Positions 26,701-38,830 of a stretch of DNA of 64,000 nucleotides are shown here, piece after piece. The notes beneath the pieces are model-generated. The model was not told the origin of the DNA. It searched no databases and worked only from the letters and a program-made list of their open reading frames with translations. The DNA lies in the NCBI RefSeq assembly GCF_014805625.2, contig NW_023998415.1, positions 49,138,461 to 49,202,460 on the forward strand, written 5' to 3'. Made by a program: the position numbers and the translations under genes. Within the stretch, counting starts at the first letter, position 1. Each line of letters opens with the position of its first letter. This stretch comes from Glossina fuscipes (lineage: Eukaryota > Arthropoda > Insecta > Diptera > Glossinidae).

Positions 26701-28594
26701 TCTCGGGTAAGAGACCAAGCGAAATAAAAAATAAAAAATGGCTTCCCCCATACCAAAGGCATAGTGTGTGGAGCGCAAACAACAGTAAGTGACTTGCAGT
26801 ACAATGATGTAGGCAAGCGGCTGATGCTAAGCGGAAAGCTGAAAATGCAGGTGCTCACATAGGAGATCGCACAACGCCGACAAAATGTTTCCGATGCCGG
26901 CGACAAATCGAAGGCCTTTTAAGATCACATTATGAGAAGTTGTGCAAATTAAGCTCAAGTGTGGCGAAGCGAAGAAAGACTCGTTGTGACAAGCGGTGAC
27001 AGAGTAATAGTAAACAAATCGAATCGCAAATTTTATTTTATCGCGCATGTACTACAGGCGACAACCAAAGGGTAATTGCGTAAGAACTCAAGTGAAGGGA
27101 ATACAATTGCACAGTTGTTATGATCGATAGCAGGAATACGTTAAGGAAAGCGATTGCAGGTCTGGGAATCACCTGGATGAAAACTTAGTTTTATTCAATG
27201 CTATTCAAGTAACAGCCGCCAAGTCCTGGCTATTAAAGGCAAAAAGGAAAACAGAAATTGAAATCCTAAGCGTACTGGACATAGTATATAGTTAGTCGGA
27301 AATATATTAAAGATGAAGATATTGTCCTGCAGGTGGATCGGAACAATCTAGTGAAAGAAAGTCAAGGAAGTGTATGTGAACGAACAGAGACCGGCATATA
27401 AGGTTATTGCTAGAAAGTTTAAAGGACTCGGAACTCGGAACACCATAGATAATCTGCCTAGTTATGTTGCGAAAGTTTGAGGTAGCCGTGTTCTCGGCAA
27501 GCGCATCTTTCGTTGCAGTGGATCCATTGCTCCGGAAACAAGAAAGTGTTCCTGCTATTAGTGCAGCGAAACCCTTGCCACCTTTGAGCAATACAAATGA
27601 GAAGAATGCTCGGTGTTCAGAAAGTACAACTATCAACCCATTAAGGATGGGCGTTCATAAGAGAACTTAGGTTGTACGTGGATGTACGAAATTTACTGTT
27701 GATTGGTTGATTTTATAACCGTTGCATATTCGAATGTTTCTAAGCTATTTACTCATTCATGAAAACCTAATTTAAATAAATTATTTAATATTTCGTTCTA
27801 CATTTGCTGTACAAGTAAGTGCTGTTCGTCTACTTAGTCGATGTTTATCTTAATTTTTGTACAGTTGATCACTAAATACTTGACCGAATTGCATTTAGTT
27901 TGGTCAATAATAAGTGTATGATCATCTTGTAGCTCGATTTTATTTACTTGACGTAATTGGAAATAAAAGGCTGTGAGATATGAACGACCTCGAAGCAAGG
28001 GATTGGCTATTTTTTACACCATAATCTTAACACTTTCGGGTACAATTGTAAGTCATTACAGCGGTGTACACACCGACGCGATGCGATGTACGATTGATTT
28101 AAGAAATCTTGGATTTTTCCATCTCACGTCTTAAACGGCCATTATTGTCAAAGTTTGCAGAGAACGTGCACAGATCATTGTCAGATTTCTCAGGAACACA
28201 ATTTATTATATAATTAACAAATTTTAAGATAGATTTGGATTTAGTCATATACAAGGCAGACACAGCCCTTAAACTTTCAGTTTTTCACGTAATGGTTCTG
28301 CTAATCGCAGCATTTGGCTAATTTCTTTTGTTTTGTCTTTCAGTCACTTCGACGGTCTTACTTGTTGTACGCTTTACTATCGACGTTAATATTTTTAGCC
28401 TTAGATGGAATTTTCGTCACAACTATGCTAATGCATCATAAAGAGAGTGTGTGTCGTTTTCCTTACACAAGTGTAAATAAACTTTTCCCAATCGCCCGTA
28501 ACCCCCCAAAATTTCATTATCGCTTTTGGCTGCAATGATCGCGTCTGGAGTGTAGTATCGACATCCATTACTTTCATCGTTTGATCTGAAGAAA
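23721..28594. other. Non-coding stretch, no gene seen
   Basis: Contains an AATA tandem at 23948-23972, a hairpin at 24771-24820, and a region of balanced composition at 26.7-27.7 kb with overlapping frames on both strands (109 codons minus at 27307-27636, 68 plus at 27464-27670). That region might be an old transposon, but no domain is convincing. The DNA just upstream of the mariner (28.3-28.6 kb) shows no identifiable terminal repeat. Confidence 0.55.
24771..24820. repeat. Inverted repeat hairpin
   Basis: GGAACAATTAACTT (24772-24785) pairs with AAGTTAATTGTTTCC (24806-24820) with a single-base bulge and a loop of 20 bases. The stem of about 14 pairs is short for a microRNA precursor. Confidence 0.85.
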
Positions 28595-29445
28595 TTGATT
28601 GCAGAAGTTCACCAAGCACTTTTTGAAACTTACGGGGGTGCTACTGCTGTGTCATATTCCAATTGGCGGTTTTGTGATGGTTTTGATGTCAAAGACAAAG
28701 AACGGCCTGGAGGACCAAAAAACCTCCTAAGACAATGAAACGCAAGACTTTTTGGACGAAAACTCTCAAACAGCTTTCGAACAGCCTAGCAGTTGGTGAA
28801 CTGTTTCCAGACATTTACATGCGATGGTACAAAGGTACAAAGGCAGGGAAAATGGTTACCACGTAAATTGACTGAAAATGTCATTTCGAACCGTTTCAAC
28901 ATCGCGGTTTCATTGCTTGCTAAGCAAAAAAAGGAAAGCCTTCTCTAACGTATTGTGACTGGCAATGAAAAGCGAATCACGGATTCGCCCAAGCGCGACG
29001 CTCCCATCGACATCGAAACGGAATATTCAATGCTGTGCGTATGGTGGGATCAGGAAAGTGTTGTGTGTTACGAGCTTTTAAACCCAAATGAAACCGTTAC
29101 TGGAAATGTCTAACGTCATCAATGAAGCAAATTGATCGATGTGTCATCCTCTTGCACGCCAGCGCTCGGCCACACATTGCTAGAGTTGTTAAGGTCGAGA
29201 GGTGAAGCTCTGCCGTACCCGGTGTAGTCAGCAGACATAGCGCTGCAACATGCTTTCGCTGGCATGCGATTTTGAAATGCTCAAGAATTGTGAAAATCAT
29301 TTAATGTCTGGATCGCTGGCAAACCAATCATCTTCTTTCGACACGGTAACGCCATGTTGCCAGAAAGATGGGAATGTACGTTCAAAACACGTGCAAACAC
29401 CTAACATATAATGCAAACAGTTTACAATGCAATATATTTTGCATA
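28595..29445 (+). pseudogene. Dead mariner transposase, irritans-type (Tc1/mariner DNA transposon fossil)
   Basis: Decayed transposase of a mariner element; the living enzyme cuts and pastes its own transposon at TA sites. Read in several frames, the landmarks of the irritans subfamily appear in order. A helix-turn-helix segment at 28601-28723 contains FDVKDKERPGGPK. IVTGNEK follows near 28952, then a stretch at about 29030-29105 with MLCVWWDQ and NPNETVTG. VILLHASARPHIARVVK comes near 29137, EALPYPV-stop-SADIAL near 29203, QHAFAGMRF near 29250, and WIAGKPIIFFRHGN plus MLPERW at 29309-29375. The frame is broken by several stops and indels. The first catalytic Asp (family TGDE) is Asn and the second (family HDN) is Ala, so the protein could not work even if read through. 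The order and spacing fit a nearly full-length transposase of about 340 residues. I could not define terminal inverted repeats. The family call is strong; the subfamily call rests on remembered motif patterns. Confidence 0.9.
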
Positions 29446-32400
29446 ATTCTATCAAACCTTTTGTATCGTCCAGTAATACGAATTACGAATCCGCTAATGT
29501 ATATTTCGATCGGGCATTAGTCCGACAGATTTCAAATGTGCCACTGGCCGGCGAATCCATTTTGTTCTGAATCAGCCATTAACTATTAACTACTTTATCT
29601 GGTGACTAGTTTTTTTTCGATGACATTGTCCATGTTTGTCTACTTGTGATCTTTTTTATCAAAATTTCAAATCGCTTACCCGCTATAGGTTCTTATGATT
29701 GTCTATGCATGTGTAGAGGAAATATTACGGTTTAAATGTTAACTTAAATTTTTGTAGGAAATTTTGTATTCGCCGCTTTACCTTTTCGTGTTCACTAAGA
29801 GGGTGTTGGTGGTGTATGTTTTCTTTTCCATACGTCAATAAAAATAAATTTCTCTTGGCCAGCAAAGGAACAAATAACATTCTATACAATTTCTCATACC
29901 TGCGTTTATGATATGAAAGGAACGAATATGAAAATAAGGAAGGAGAGTAAAAAAGCACTAACAACAAATGCAAAGGCAGTTCAATAAAAGACTGTGATTT
30001 CCCTCTAGTTTAATTTTTTTCCGCAATGAATTTTTCCAATTTTCAATAAAATTGAAAGCCTTTGAAACTGTGAAGTTTTTCTTGTACAGCGCACACGTTG
30101 CGAACCAATCAATACATAAATGAATAAAAATAAAGAAGAAGAAAAAAAGATGAAGAACGGCATAAAAAGCACCACTGGCGATTTGTTTTTAATTGCAATA
30201 TGTTGTTGCTTTTGCTATTGCTTTTAGTACCGAAGCTTGTGGTCCGCACCAGCATTTGTAATATATAAGAAAATCGGTTTTTTTTTTTCTTTATTTAGAA
30301 TGAGTCACAAAAAACATGTCTGCTGTTCATCATCATCTTTATAAAGTTATTCACGTTGTATATTCATAACTTGGCAGCTGAAAAAATATGAAAACTCAGA
30401 GTAGGTTTTTTTTTCATATTATTACGAAAATATTTACAACAGCGAAGCATAAAAGTGTAATAAGGTTATCTTCCGGTTTGGAAAGGATATCCAAATTTGT
30501 TTAAATGTTTCGTCGAGTTGTCAACTTGTTAAAGTCTACTAGTGTGCCAATATTTATAAATTTCTTTATATTTTTCAATTGAATTTAAAATGATTGCAAT
30601 TTTACTACCAAGTACTCTTTGATGCATAATCCCACCGGCGTACCGCTTTTATAAAGCTCATATGCAAGCTTGAAATTCATCTTGAAGGTAAGTTAGCAAA
30701 TGTCACACAACATAGGACACTTTGAAATAACCGGCCGAGCTCTGAGAAGAAAATTCGAGAAACATGCTTCGAACGAAAGGAAATAAATTTTGAATTCGCA
30801 GAGAACTTAAGGCGCGGGGTAGATAGATTTGTTCGCGTGCTTGAAAACTAGTCTTCAGTTCAAGTTTAAGCACTTTAAGGGCCACTGAAAAGAAATTCAC
30901 AAAAACTTTTCTCCATGAAATTCGGAACAGAGTCTGCCTTACATGAGACCCTCCCGGGCAGTTACACCATAATGTTGTGCCTGTTGACTTTTAAGTTTCT
31001 TCCCGAATAACAAATGCCTTCAGAAACAGTTTATTTTCTGTTAAAATACGTTTGCGTGGTTTCATTGCGACAATTGTTGGGTAAATATGGGAAGGAGAGT
31101 GACTTGGAAGCATGCCACGTATTTGCGAAATTAATAGTTTGGGATGAAGTTATTCAAAGAGTTCCGCCACGCCTCCGATTTGATCGAAACTTGAGCATTT
31201 CAATTCAGATACCCGTTAGTCTCACAAAAATGTACACATTAGACATCTTCCTTGGTTCAGCAAACACATGTGTATATGTTAAGTGACAATTTTGTCATTA
31301 TTTTAGATGAAAATGAAAACCACAGTTACGGTCTACGAAGCACAGTCTTTGGAATGAATGGAGCGCGAATGGCTCCGCTGTTGCTATGGTTTTTTAATTT
31401 CTTAAAAGAAAATTTTGAATTTCATTAATATTTAAACATGTCCTTGCACATTGCTCTTCTTGCTACTTGCTATTGCTCTTCCTTCCCGATACAATTTCTC
31501 TTTTGAGATTGTTACAGTAGCTTCATAGCATAGGCTATGACGTCTCGGCGCAATTGAGGACAGTTTTTAATGTTTTAAAACTTAACAAAGTTGTTCGAAA
31601 CTCAAATAATATTTGATATCGAAAACACATTTTCGATTGCTTCTCGAGCCTGTTAACGCCTGTTAAACAATTTCAGTATGCAAAGTGAACAGTTACCCTT
31701 GTCTTGAAATGTCTTATTATTTTTCAGCAAAAGCGACATGAATGGAATAATTTCTCTGCGCTGACTCAAGCGTTGACGGATGATTCGATTTAGAGAGTGT
31801 AATTTTTTATTCCATTTAATAATAAAATTTATTTTACTTATAAAAAATGTGTTCTACAAGGGTAAATTTATATCGAAACTTAAATTGAATGACTAAGAAA
31901 TTTTATTCTTGACAAAATTCAGTTGTACGGAATGTGTTGAACACATGTTGTAGCCGAGTTATTGCACTCTTGTTTGGATGTTTTAGGACCAGCATAAGCT
32001 TATAAGTAAGCGTACTTTTTAAGGACCAAAGTCACGCGGCCTGAATCCGCACTTTAATATTGCTATTTATAAGTATATACATATACGTAGGTTAAATTTG
32101 TAACGTCGTATTCATGAGAGTATATCCTTATAAACTGATCATTAGGCTCGCCTGTATTGCCCAATTTTGTACTACCGCACCGATCGATTCGTTCCTTGGA
32201 AACTACTTCCTACGATATACTTAACTAAAACAAGATTGGGTTTGTAATAGGGAAGACGTTTACTTGAATTGAATGTAAATTGCGAAAGTTTTTCGTCCTA
32301 AACGATGAACGGCCAGTGTTGGGATTTTGCAAATTAATTTGACTTTCCTCTCTCCTCCTCTCGCTCTTTGTTATCCCTATCTCTTAGATTTGTACTCGTT

Positions 32401-34085
32401 AGGGTTTATTTTACGGTTTGAGGTATTGTCCCCTTCCCTTTTATATGCGTAGATGTGCAATATGTGGGATATATTGTTATTACTTTCTATTCTATGCTTT
32501 GGAAAAGCTATATGAATCGTTATGAATGTGTGCAGTCGGTCTTGTCGTGCCAATGACTAATTATAAAATTTTTGATTTCCCTCAAGATACATATGAATGG
32601 CTGTGTTTTTTCTCCTAAATATAAGATAAAAGATTGAGAAAAAAAAAAAAAAAAACAAAAAAACAGAAAAACAAGCAAGAAATTATAATATGACTTGAAT
32701 CAAATTTCCAATACCCTTCAGTAATTGATCGGAGAGGTTTTCAATGTAAGTTCATTGTAAGTTTGATTGCCTGTCGATAGATGGACACAGTACATATAAT
32801 ATATATTTGTTGCATTTATCTATATGTAATTACGTGTACATATAATTAAATGTAATTATAAATACTTGCACTGTAGTCTAGAAATGAATCCAGGTATCGT
32901 AGCCTATGAATTATTATACAAGTGTATGATATGAACGCCAAATACTCTTAATTGCCTTGTATATATATTAAATAATTATATAAATAAATAAAATATGTGA
33001 TTGCGTGTCAATACACATATACATTATTACAGTCTTAATTCACTAATAAACATCACTTGATTCATAATACGATATTTAAGCAAATATTTCCGGAAAGTGT
33101 ATGGCATTAACACGCACAGATTTATGGGCAACTTGAAGAAATTAAAAAATAAGAAAATATTAACACTTGTCGCACTTCATTTATTATATGACTATCATAT
33201 TGATTTTTACTAATTTTCAGCGCTTATATAAGAATTTCAATAACTTACGATTCAAGTCGAGTTCAACACTCTAAACGTAGATTGTGATCGTGGGCTAAGG
33301 AAGAGAGAAAATATTATTGTTTCAATGGTGACTACGGCCAGATGTTCGAATGACGATCATTTTAAATTTCATTTAATGATAGACAAAAAAAGCAAAAGGA
33401 AAAGATTCGCGATAAAGCTTTTTCTCTGATATGGGATCATAACGGATGGGCAAGTGAACAGAGAAACACGGCTAAATAACTTCAATCTTTCAAAATGATT
33501 AAGATTTCATGCTCGTCTCTGCGATGTTGCAAAAACATTACAGAAATATCATATATCCCCGCGTGACGGATATGAAGAGTAAGCGTGGAGAGGTCAAAAC
33601 TTGACAGTAATTTTGCCAAAGAAATATTTAGTTTTGTGCGTAACAAAATACGTTTGCAAAGAGAAAAAACAAAAACAAAAAGACAAAAAGGTAAAGGGAA
33701 AAGGAAATAGGAAAAAGAAATTCCTCCGAGTAAGAGTAAGCAGCCAGCTCTCTTTGCCTACAATAAAGTTTACGTTTAAGGGAATGTTGACAATATTGAA
33801 TCTAATGAAATAAAATTAATATTACCACGAATTTCTTTTTCATCTTCAGAATACATTCATACGTTTCCCTGGATTCTTAGTTTCCTTTGTCGTTATTGTT
33901 GCTTTTTGCTCGTTGCCTTGTTTCTTTTCATTTGTTTATTTGTTTGTTTGTTTGTTTCTTCCTTTCGATTACTCAATGGAATTGCAATAATTTTGTAAGA
34001 ATTTTTTCCAACATATCTTACATTTTGCGAAACGTTGAAAGGCTCGATACGTTGCTTTCTTTTCTTTCGCTTTCGCTTATACATA
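29446..34085. other. AT-rich non-coding stretch, no gene seen
   Basis: Contains poly-T at 30279-30289, a poly-A run with AAAC units at 32638-32670, and a TTTG tandem at 33931-33957. Open frames of up to 90 codons (31014-31286, plus) match nothing I know. Confidence 0.6.
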
Positions 34086-34158
34086 CACCTAAACCTACAC
34101 CTACACCTACGCTTACGTGCACACACACATTGATAATATAGAACGCGGTAACAAGCGT

Positions 34159-34190
<32 letters not shown>

Positions 34191-34218
34191 TGTATGTATG
34201 TATGTTTGTATGTATGTG
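34086..34218. repeat. CCTACA units and TATG microsatellite
   Basis: A short CCTAAACCTACACCTACACC tandem at about 34088-34110, then CACACACA, then a clean TATG array at 34160-34203 with a TTTG interruption. The minus-strand IHTY-repeat frames are translations of this array. Confidence 0.95.
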
Positions 34219-34544
34219 CATATGCGACACATAACATAATGACACACCATATCCTCTTTAGTAACGTATCTCATAGATACATTCCTCTGTTCTCATTATA
34301 CCTTTAATGAAATGAAAAATCAAAAACAAATTCTCTATTTTTACTAAAAATGTTAGTAGAACGAGCGAGGAATGCGTGCTTGAGGTTTTTGATTGAAAAT
34401 GTTAAAATTGATAGGCGGAGGTTGGCAGTATGTCAATACCGGCTGATGAATAACATGATGTGTGTAGAATTATAAAAGTTAGATATGTAATCAAGTGTAA
34501 GGATAATTTTACATGCATTGTCTACACTAAGTTAGGTATTTGTT

Positions 34545-34546
<2 letters not shown>

Positions 34547-34589
<43 letters not shown>
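34547..34589. repeat. TA microsatellite
   Basis: Uninterrupted TA array of about 43 bases. A 64-codon plus-strand frame across it is an isoleucine/tyrosine artefact. Confidence 0.97.
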
Positions 34590-34592
<3 letters not shown>

Positions 34593-37500
34593 TACATATA
34601 TGTATATATTATATCATTACGGTTTGGGAAGTAATCAGAGTTCACTTTTGTTAGAGTGGAAAATTACATTTACATTTTAGTTTAATTTGATTTTTCTGTC
34701 TGTTGCTACGAAGAAATGATGATGACAAATTCTTCAGCTATACGGTAAGCTGGATGATGGCAGACTGTGCCACAAATGTATAACATTGTAGAGACAATTT
34801 TAACAAAAGTAAAGGTATGAAAATATTACAAGATATTCTTAGCTTATTTAGTTCTTATACAAAATAATAATATCTTTATAGATTTCGTTCCAGGGTGACA
34901 TCTAGCAATAAGTAGTAAAAATCCTATATGGAATATATTTGATAAAATAAACAATGTGAGTTAAATGCATCTCATATATGTGTCCATAAATGTCAAATTC
35001 ATGTACGATCTTCAATCATGCATATAGAACAATATGCGATCTTTCCCCGCATGGAAAATTCTAATAAGCGGCGTCGACCGATGCGAAGACGAATATACTT
35101 GAAGCGATTCCGTGTTTCAAGTTCCTAAGGCATATATAATTTTAAAATGCTATCCGATAATGAGGAACATCACTTCTTTGCCAAGTCTACTAAAGAGTTC
35201 AACAAACATTTTTCTCTCTGGTGGTGGTCTCGTAGTTGATAACTCGATTCCTTCTTCAGGCAATAGTTACCCGATTTTACTGAATATTGCGTGTCTGCTG
35301 AGGTATTTTCTACGAGTTATTGATGTGGCTTGTTGATTCTATCCCCAAAAAGCAATGACCTCGGCTGCCATTCTGACTTGCGTGTTTTCTTAATTCTTTC
35401 AACGAAATGTAATTCTTAGCGTCCGGTTGTAACTATGTAATTGTTCGTTCTTCAATATATGCTCAGCATATTATTGCGATAGCAGGGCGGCTAACGTTGT
35501 GTCATTCCCTCCGCTTATCTAAAGTTGTCTAAAGCAGTCTCCTTAAGAAGATTAAGACGGACTGGTGGACTACGCAGTCTTTGCCATTCTGATCTTCGGT
35601 CTGAACAGTACCTAAGAAAGTTTCAGCCGGCTCTGGAGATAAACCCGTAATATCGTCTGCATCGACTGCCATAATGCAAGGACTTTTCCACTTGTTTTCA
35701 GAAAAACTAGCCCTAGTGTTGGAGCAAACACTGTTACCTTACCTTGATATTTCTCTCTGGCATTTTTCCTATATTCTGCTATATAATTTGACGCTTTCAC
35801 GTTTTTGACCGCACCGCAAAGGGAAAGGGGAAATATTCACGATGACCTTTTATATTTCATCCGCTTTGATGTTTTGTGCGCTGCATGTAGACTATGGTTA
35901 CACGTATAGAATGCTATTTTTGTTGAATATAGTCAAATAATAGGTGCATAATAATTATTATACATGGATTGAGCTTATGTTGCTATAATCTAAACCTATT
36001 GGTACGTACGTATCAGGGGTAGCAAAAGAGCGTCTTATACTGAGTGTACATGTAATAAACACGACATTGTAAAGGTTTGTACATGTGGCATCCAGATTTT
36101 TAAGTATCTAACCGAATATGGTGTACGAACATGCTTAAGCAAAAAATCCTCTTACATGGATGTCTACGTATATGAAATGTGCATGAAGAAATATGAATAG
36201 GGTATATTAATAGGTAGTAAAAATGCCATAATCATATGTAGAGTAAGTAGATGTGTACATTAGGTGTGGATGATGTTATCGTAGTATATGTATTATATGC
36301 GCACACAAATCACAATTTTTTTGACCAGAAACCATGGAGCTTTATAAAAAAACATAATGAATATCGTGATGAAAAATGATAATGACGTCGGCAAAATGAT
36401 GAAACGTCTTCAAACGGCATACAAGTAAGTGTATTATAATTAAACTTCATATATGTCAAAGAGCGAATTTATAATTGGTGTTAAGTCCACGCAAACATTC
36501 ATGTCATTTTCGATAGACACGGTGTAGGAGGTTCGCTCGATATTTGTAAAAATCAAAAGAATTCACATTAAATGGTAATGCATTGAGGATATTGCAATAA
36601 TGCTAAGTAATTTTAAAGATTTCTCGTTGAATACCATATAAATACTATTTCCTGCCCTTAACAAACAATCAAGAACTGTAATCAAGAATTTTGGGTGACT
36701 TGTTGACTTTGACCGCAAAATAATTTCAACGAAATTCAAAAGTGAAATTGTCTAAGCTGAACTGCATGAGGCAATACACCGCAGAAGGGCAAAGTGAAAA
36801 CATATTGTTGTGTCTGTACTGTGCAGGAAGTTGACTGAATATTTGTAAGGTGAGCGTAAGAGAACTTTTCCATTTTTGCTTTTCTATTACTTGCTTTGTC
36901 AATCCTTTATAAGATATCACCAATAAAATCTTCATCAATATGATAAAATGAAAGGCAAACAATAGAAATGTAATAAAAGGCAGACATTTTCGATTTATGT
37001 GACAATACTGTAATGGACATGTGTATGCTAACATTTGCATAGATGCGTAGATGTTATTGAACACCAACAGTTAATTGGTGCTAAAGCTAAAAGTCGTCCA
37101 TCCAAGTTATAAGTTGTATCTTGTAATTCTTGATGATATGCCGAACGTTACACGAATTCGTTTAAAATTCGTACGTTATTATCTGAAGATTATTTTTAAA
37201 AATTTAGAAAGAAATTTAAATTTTTGCCCTTTTCTTTTTAAAGTCTGTTGTGACATTGACAAATAATATAAATTTATTAATGTAATAAAACCGGAGTAGA
37301 AAAGGAAAAAAAAAAACCGAATTTATATATAAAAAGAGAAAGCTCAGCACACGAGAACGCATAGTGAGTGTGGCAGGACTACGCAAAACACTAACAACAA
37401 GAACATAAGGAAAATATAAGCTGTCTACTGGTGCTAAACGTGATAGAATATTATTACAATAAGCTTAACTTCTGAAAATATTATATTGTCCATTGTTGTT

Positions 37501-37801
37501 GGTATCGTGGTTGTTGTTGCTTATATATATAATTTAGCATGTGTCAAAACTGGTGCCACATTGTCGTCCGCAATTGTAAGGAGAATAAAGGAAATACCTT
37601 TTGTTTGAAAAATATATGCATATCAACTTGAAAATATTCATACAGGTGAAAATTGTCACATAGAATATGCGCTGCGACCACTATGGTCATGAAGTAATGG
37701 TTATAAAATCTTCCTTAATTCCTTCATTACTTCCTTCCTTTCTTTTTACTGTTTGCGTTTTATTTTTATTATGTTTTCCTCTTTTTTTTTATTTTTATTT
37801 T

Positions 37802-37833
<32 letters not shown>

Positions 37834-38439
37834 GCTTTCCATGAATAGCCATCATAAATACCAGCTTTAGGTAAGAGCGTCTCTTTCGCCCCGCGCATAA
37901 CCGCTCTTTTTTACGCATAGTTGGTTAGCAATAACCAATAAGAAATATGAATAGCAAAGTAAATGTGAAATCATAAGGAGACATAAGAAATACTTTCTCC
38001 GAATATATGACATATTTGCTTTTTCTTTTTAAATCAGAAAACCAATTTATTTAATGAAATGTAAATGTTTTCATGTTTTACATAAATAGCAATTTTTACC
38101 ACCACCGCCACTAGCACGAACTCCCTGCAGTAACGGTTAGTGCATACTTGTTTTATCTTTTTGTCCTCAGCAATATAAAATAAATTGTCTAAAAATTATT
38201 GCATTTTCATTGATCGAAAAACGAAAAAAAAATCAAATAATGTGCATTCGAAAATTTTTGGTTAATATTCCATAAAAGCTATCTTTTCTACTTTATTGAA
38301 TTTTTCTTGGTGACACGTAATTTTCACCGAAAAAGTCAATAGTCCGACATTGTTAGGTGCTAGCTATGTAAACTAAAACTTTTCATTTCCGAAGAACTGT
38401 AGAAAATACCACATATATGAGATTTAGTATTGGCTACGC
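34590..38439. other. AT-rich non-coding stretch, no gene seen
   Basis: Holds a GTT microsatellite at 37803-37834 and, on the minus strand at 35529-35738, a 70-codon open stretch without upstream ATG whose composition looks protein-like. A 113-codon minus-strand frame at 36726-37067 is hydrophobic and has no identifiable domain. No supported gene. Confidence 0.6.
37803..37834. repeat. GTT trinucleotide microsatellite
   Basis: About eleven TTG/GTT units following a T-rich pyrimidine tract. A 67-codon frame with a leucine run is its translation. Confidence 0.95.
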
Positions 38440-38830
38440 GGTACGATAAGACCTTCTATGCCCTACACTAATTGTGGCACCGGGTATATTAGATGAGCGC
38501 GGACGTATGTAGCACGTAGAAGGCCTTAAGATTAATACCCACATTTTATTATACCAAGCGATCCAGAATCCAGCCTGTTTGTCCGTATGTTCGTCTTTTG
38601 TTCAAGCTACAGGTTGCAATTTTTGAGATATTTTGATGAAACTTGTTAACCGCAACTAAAGTTCATACGACAAAAGGGTATTATTTTCAATGCTTCATGA
38701 TGAAAATTATATCGTAATAGCAATTTACTATATAAAGATTAACTGTACCAAATTTGGATCATCTCAGCCTAGTTTTGCACCCTGCCCTATGTAGGGATTA
38801 AAATTGTACTACATTACGTTGCGTTTTCGT
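38440..38830 (-). repeat. Dispersed repeat with TACCC palindromic ends, copy 2
   Basis: Minus-strand relative of the 17.2 kb repeat. Read on the minus strand it contains AACAAGTTTCATCAAAATAT and CTCAAAAATTGCAACCTGTA, then TGGATCGCTTGGTATAATAA, TACATACGTCCGCGC and the near-palindrome ATACCCGGTGCCACAATTAG with GTGTAGGGCAT. Each block has a counterpart in copy 1 in the same order. A CCCTACATAGGGCAGGGTGC segment near 38790 corresponds to the GTATAGGGTAGGATC segment at 17.48 kb. Only the right half of the family seems to be present. Confidence 0.72.

Noticed and set aside
26860..26930. Possible CCHC zinc-knuckle (gag) fragment reading CFRCR
   Set aside because: Only two cysteines at the right spacing; the histidine and last cysteine are missing, and no other retroelement motif lies nearby.
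34088..34110. Telomere-like CCTAAA/CCTACA units
   Set aside because: Too few and too irregular for interstitial telomeric repeat, and flies of this group do not use that telomere repeat.
33893..34245. Minus-strand frames of 114 and 75 codons with repeated IHTY/HTYI units
   Set aside because: Translations of the TATG microsatellite; no gene context.
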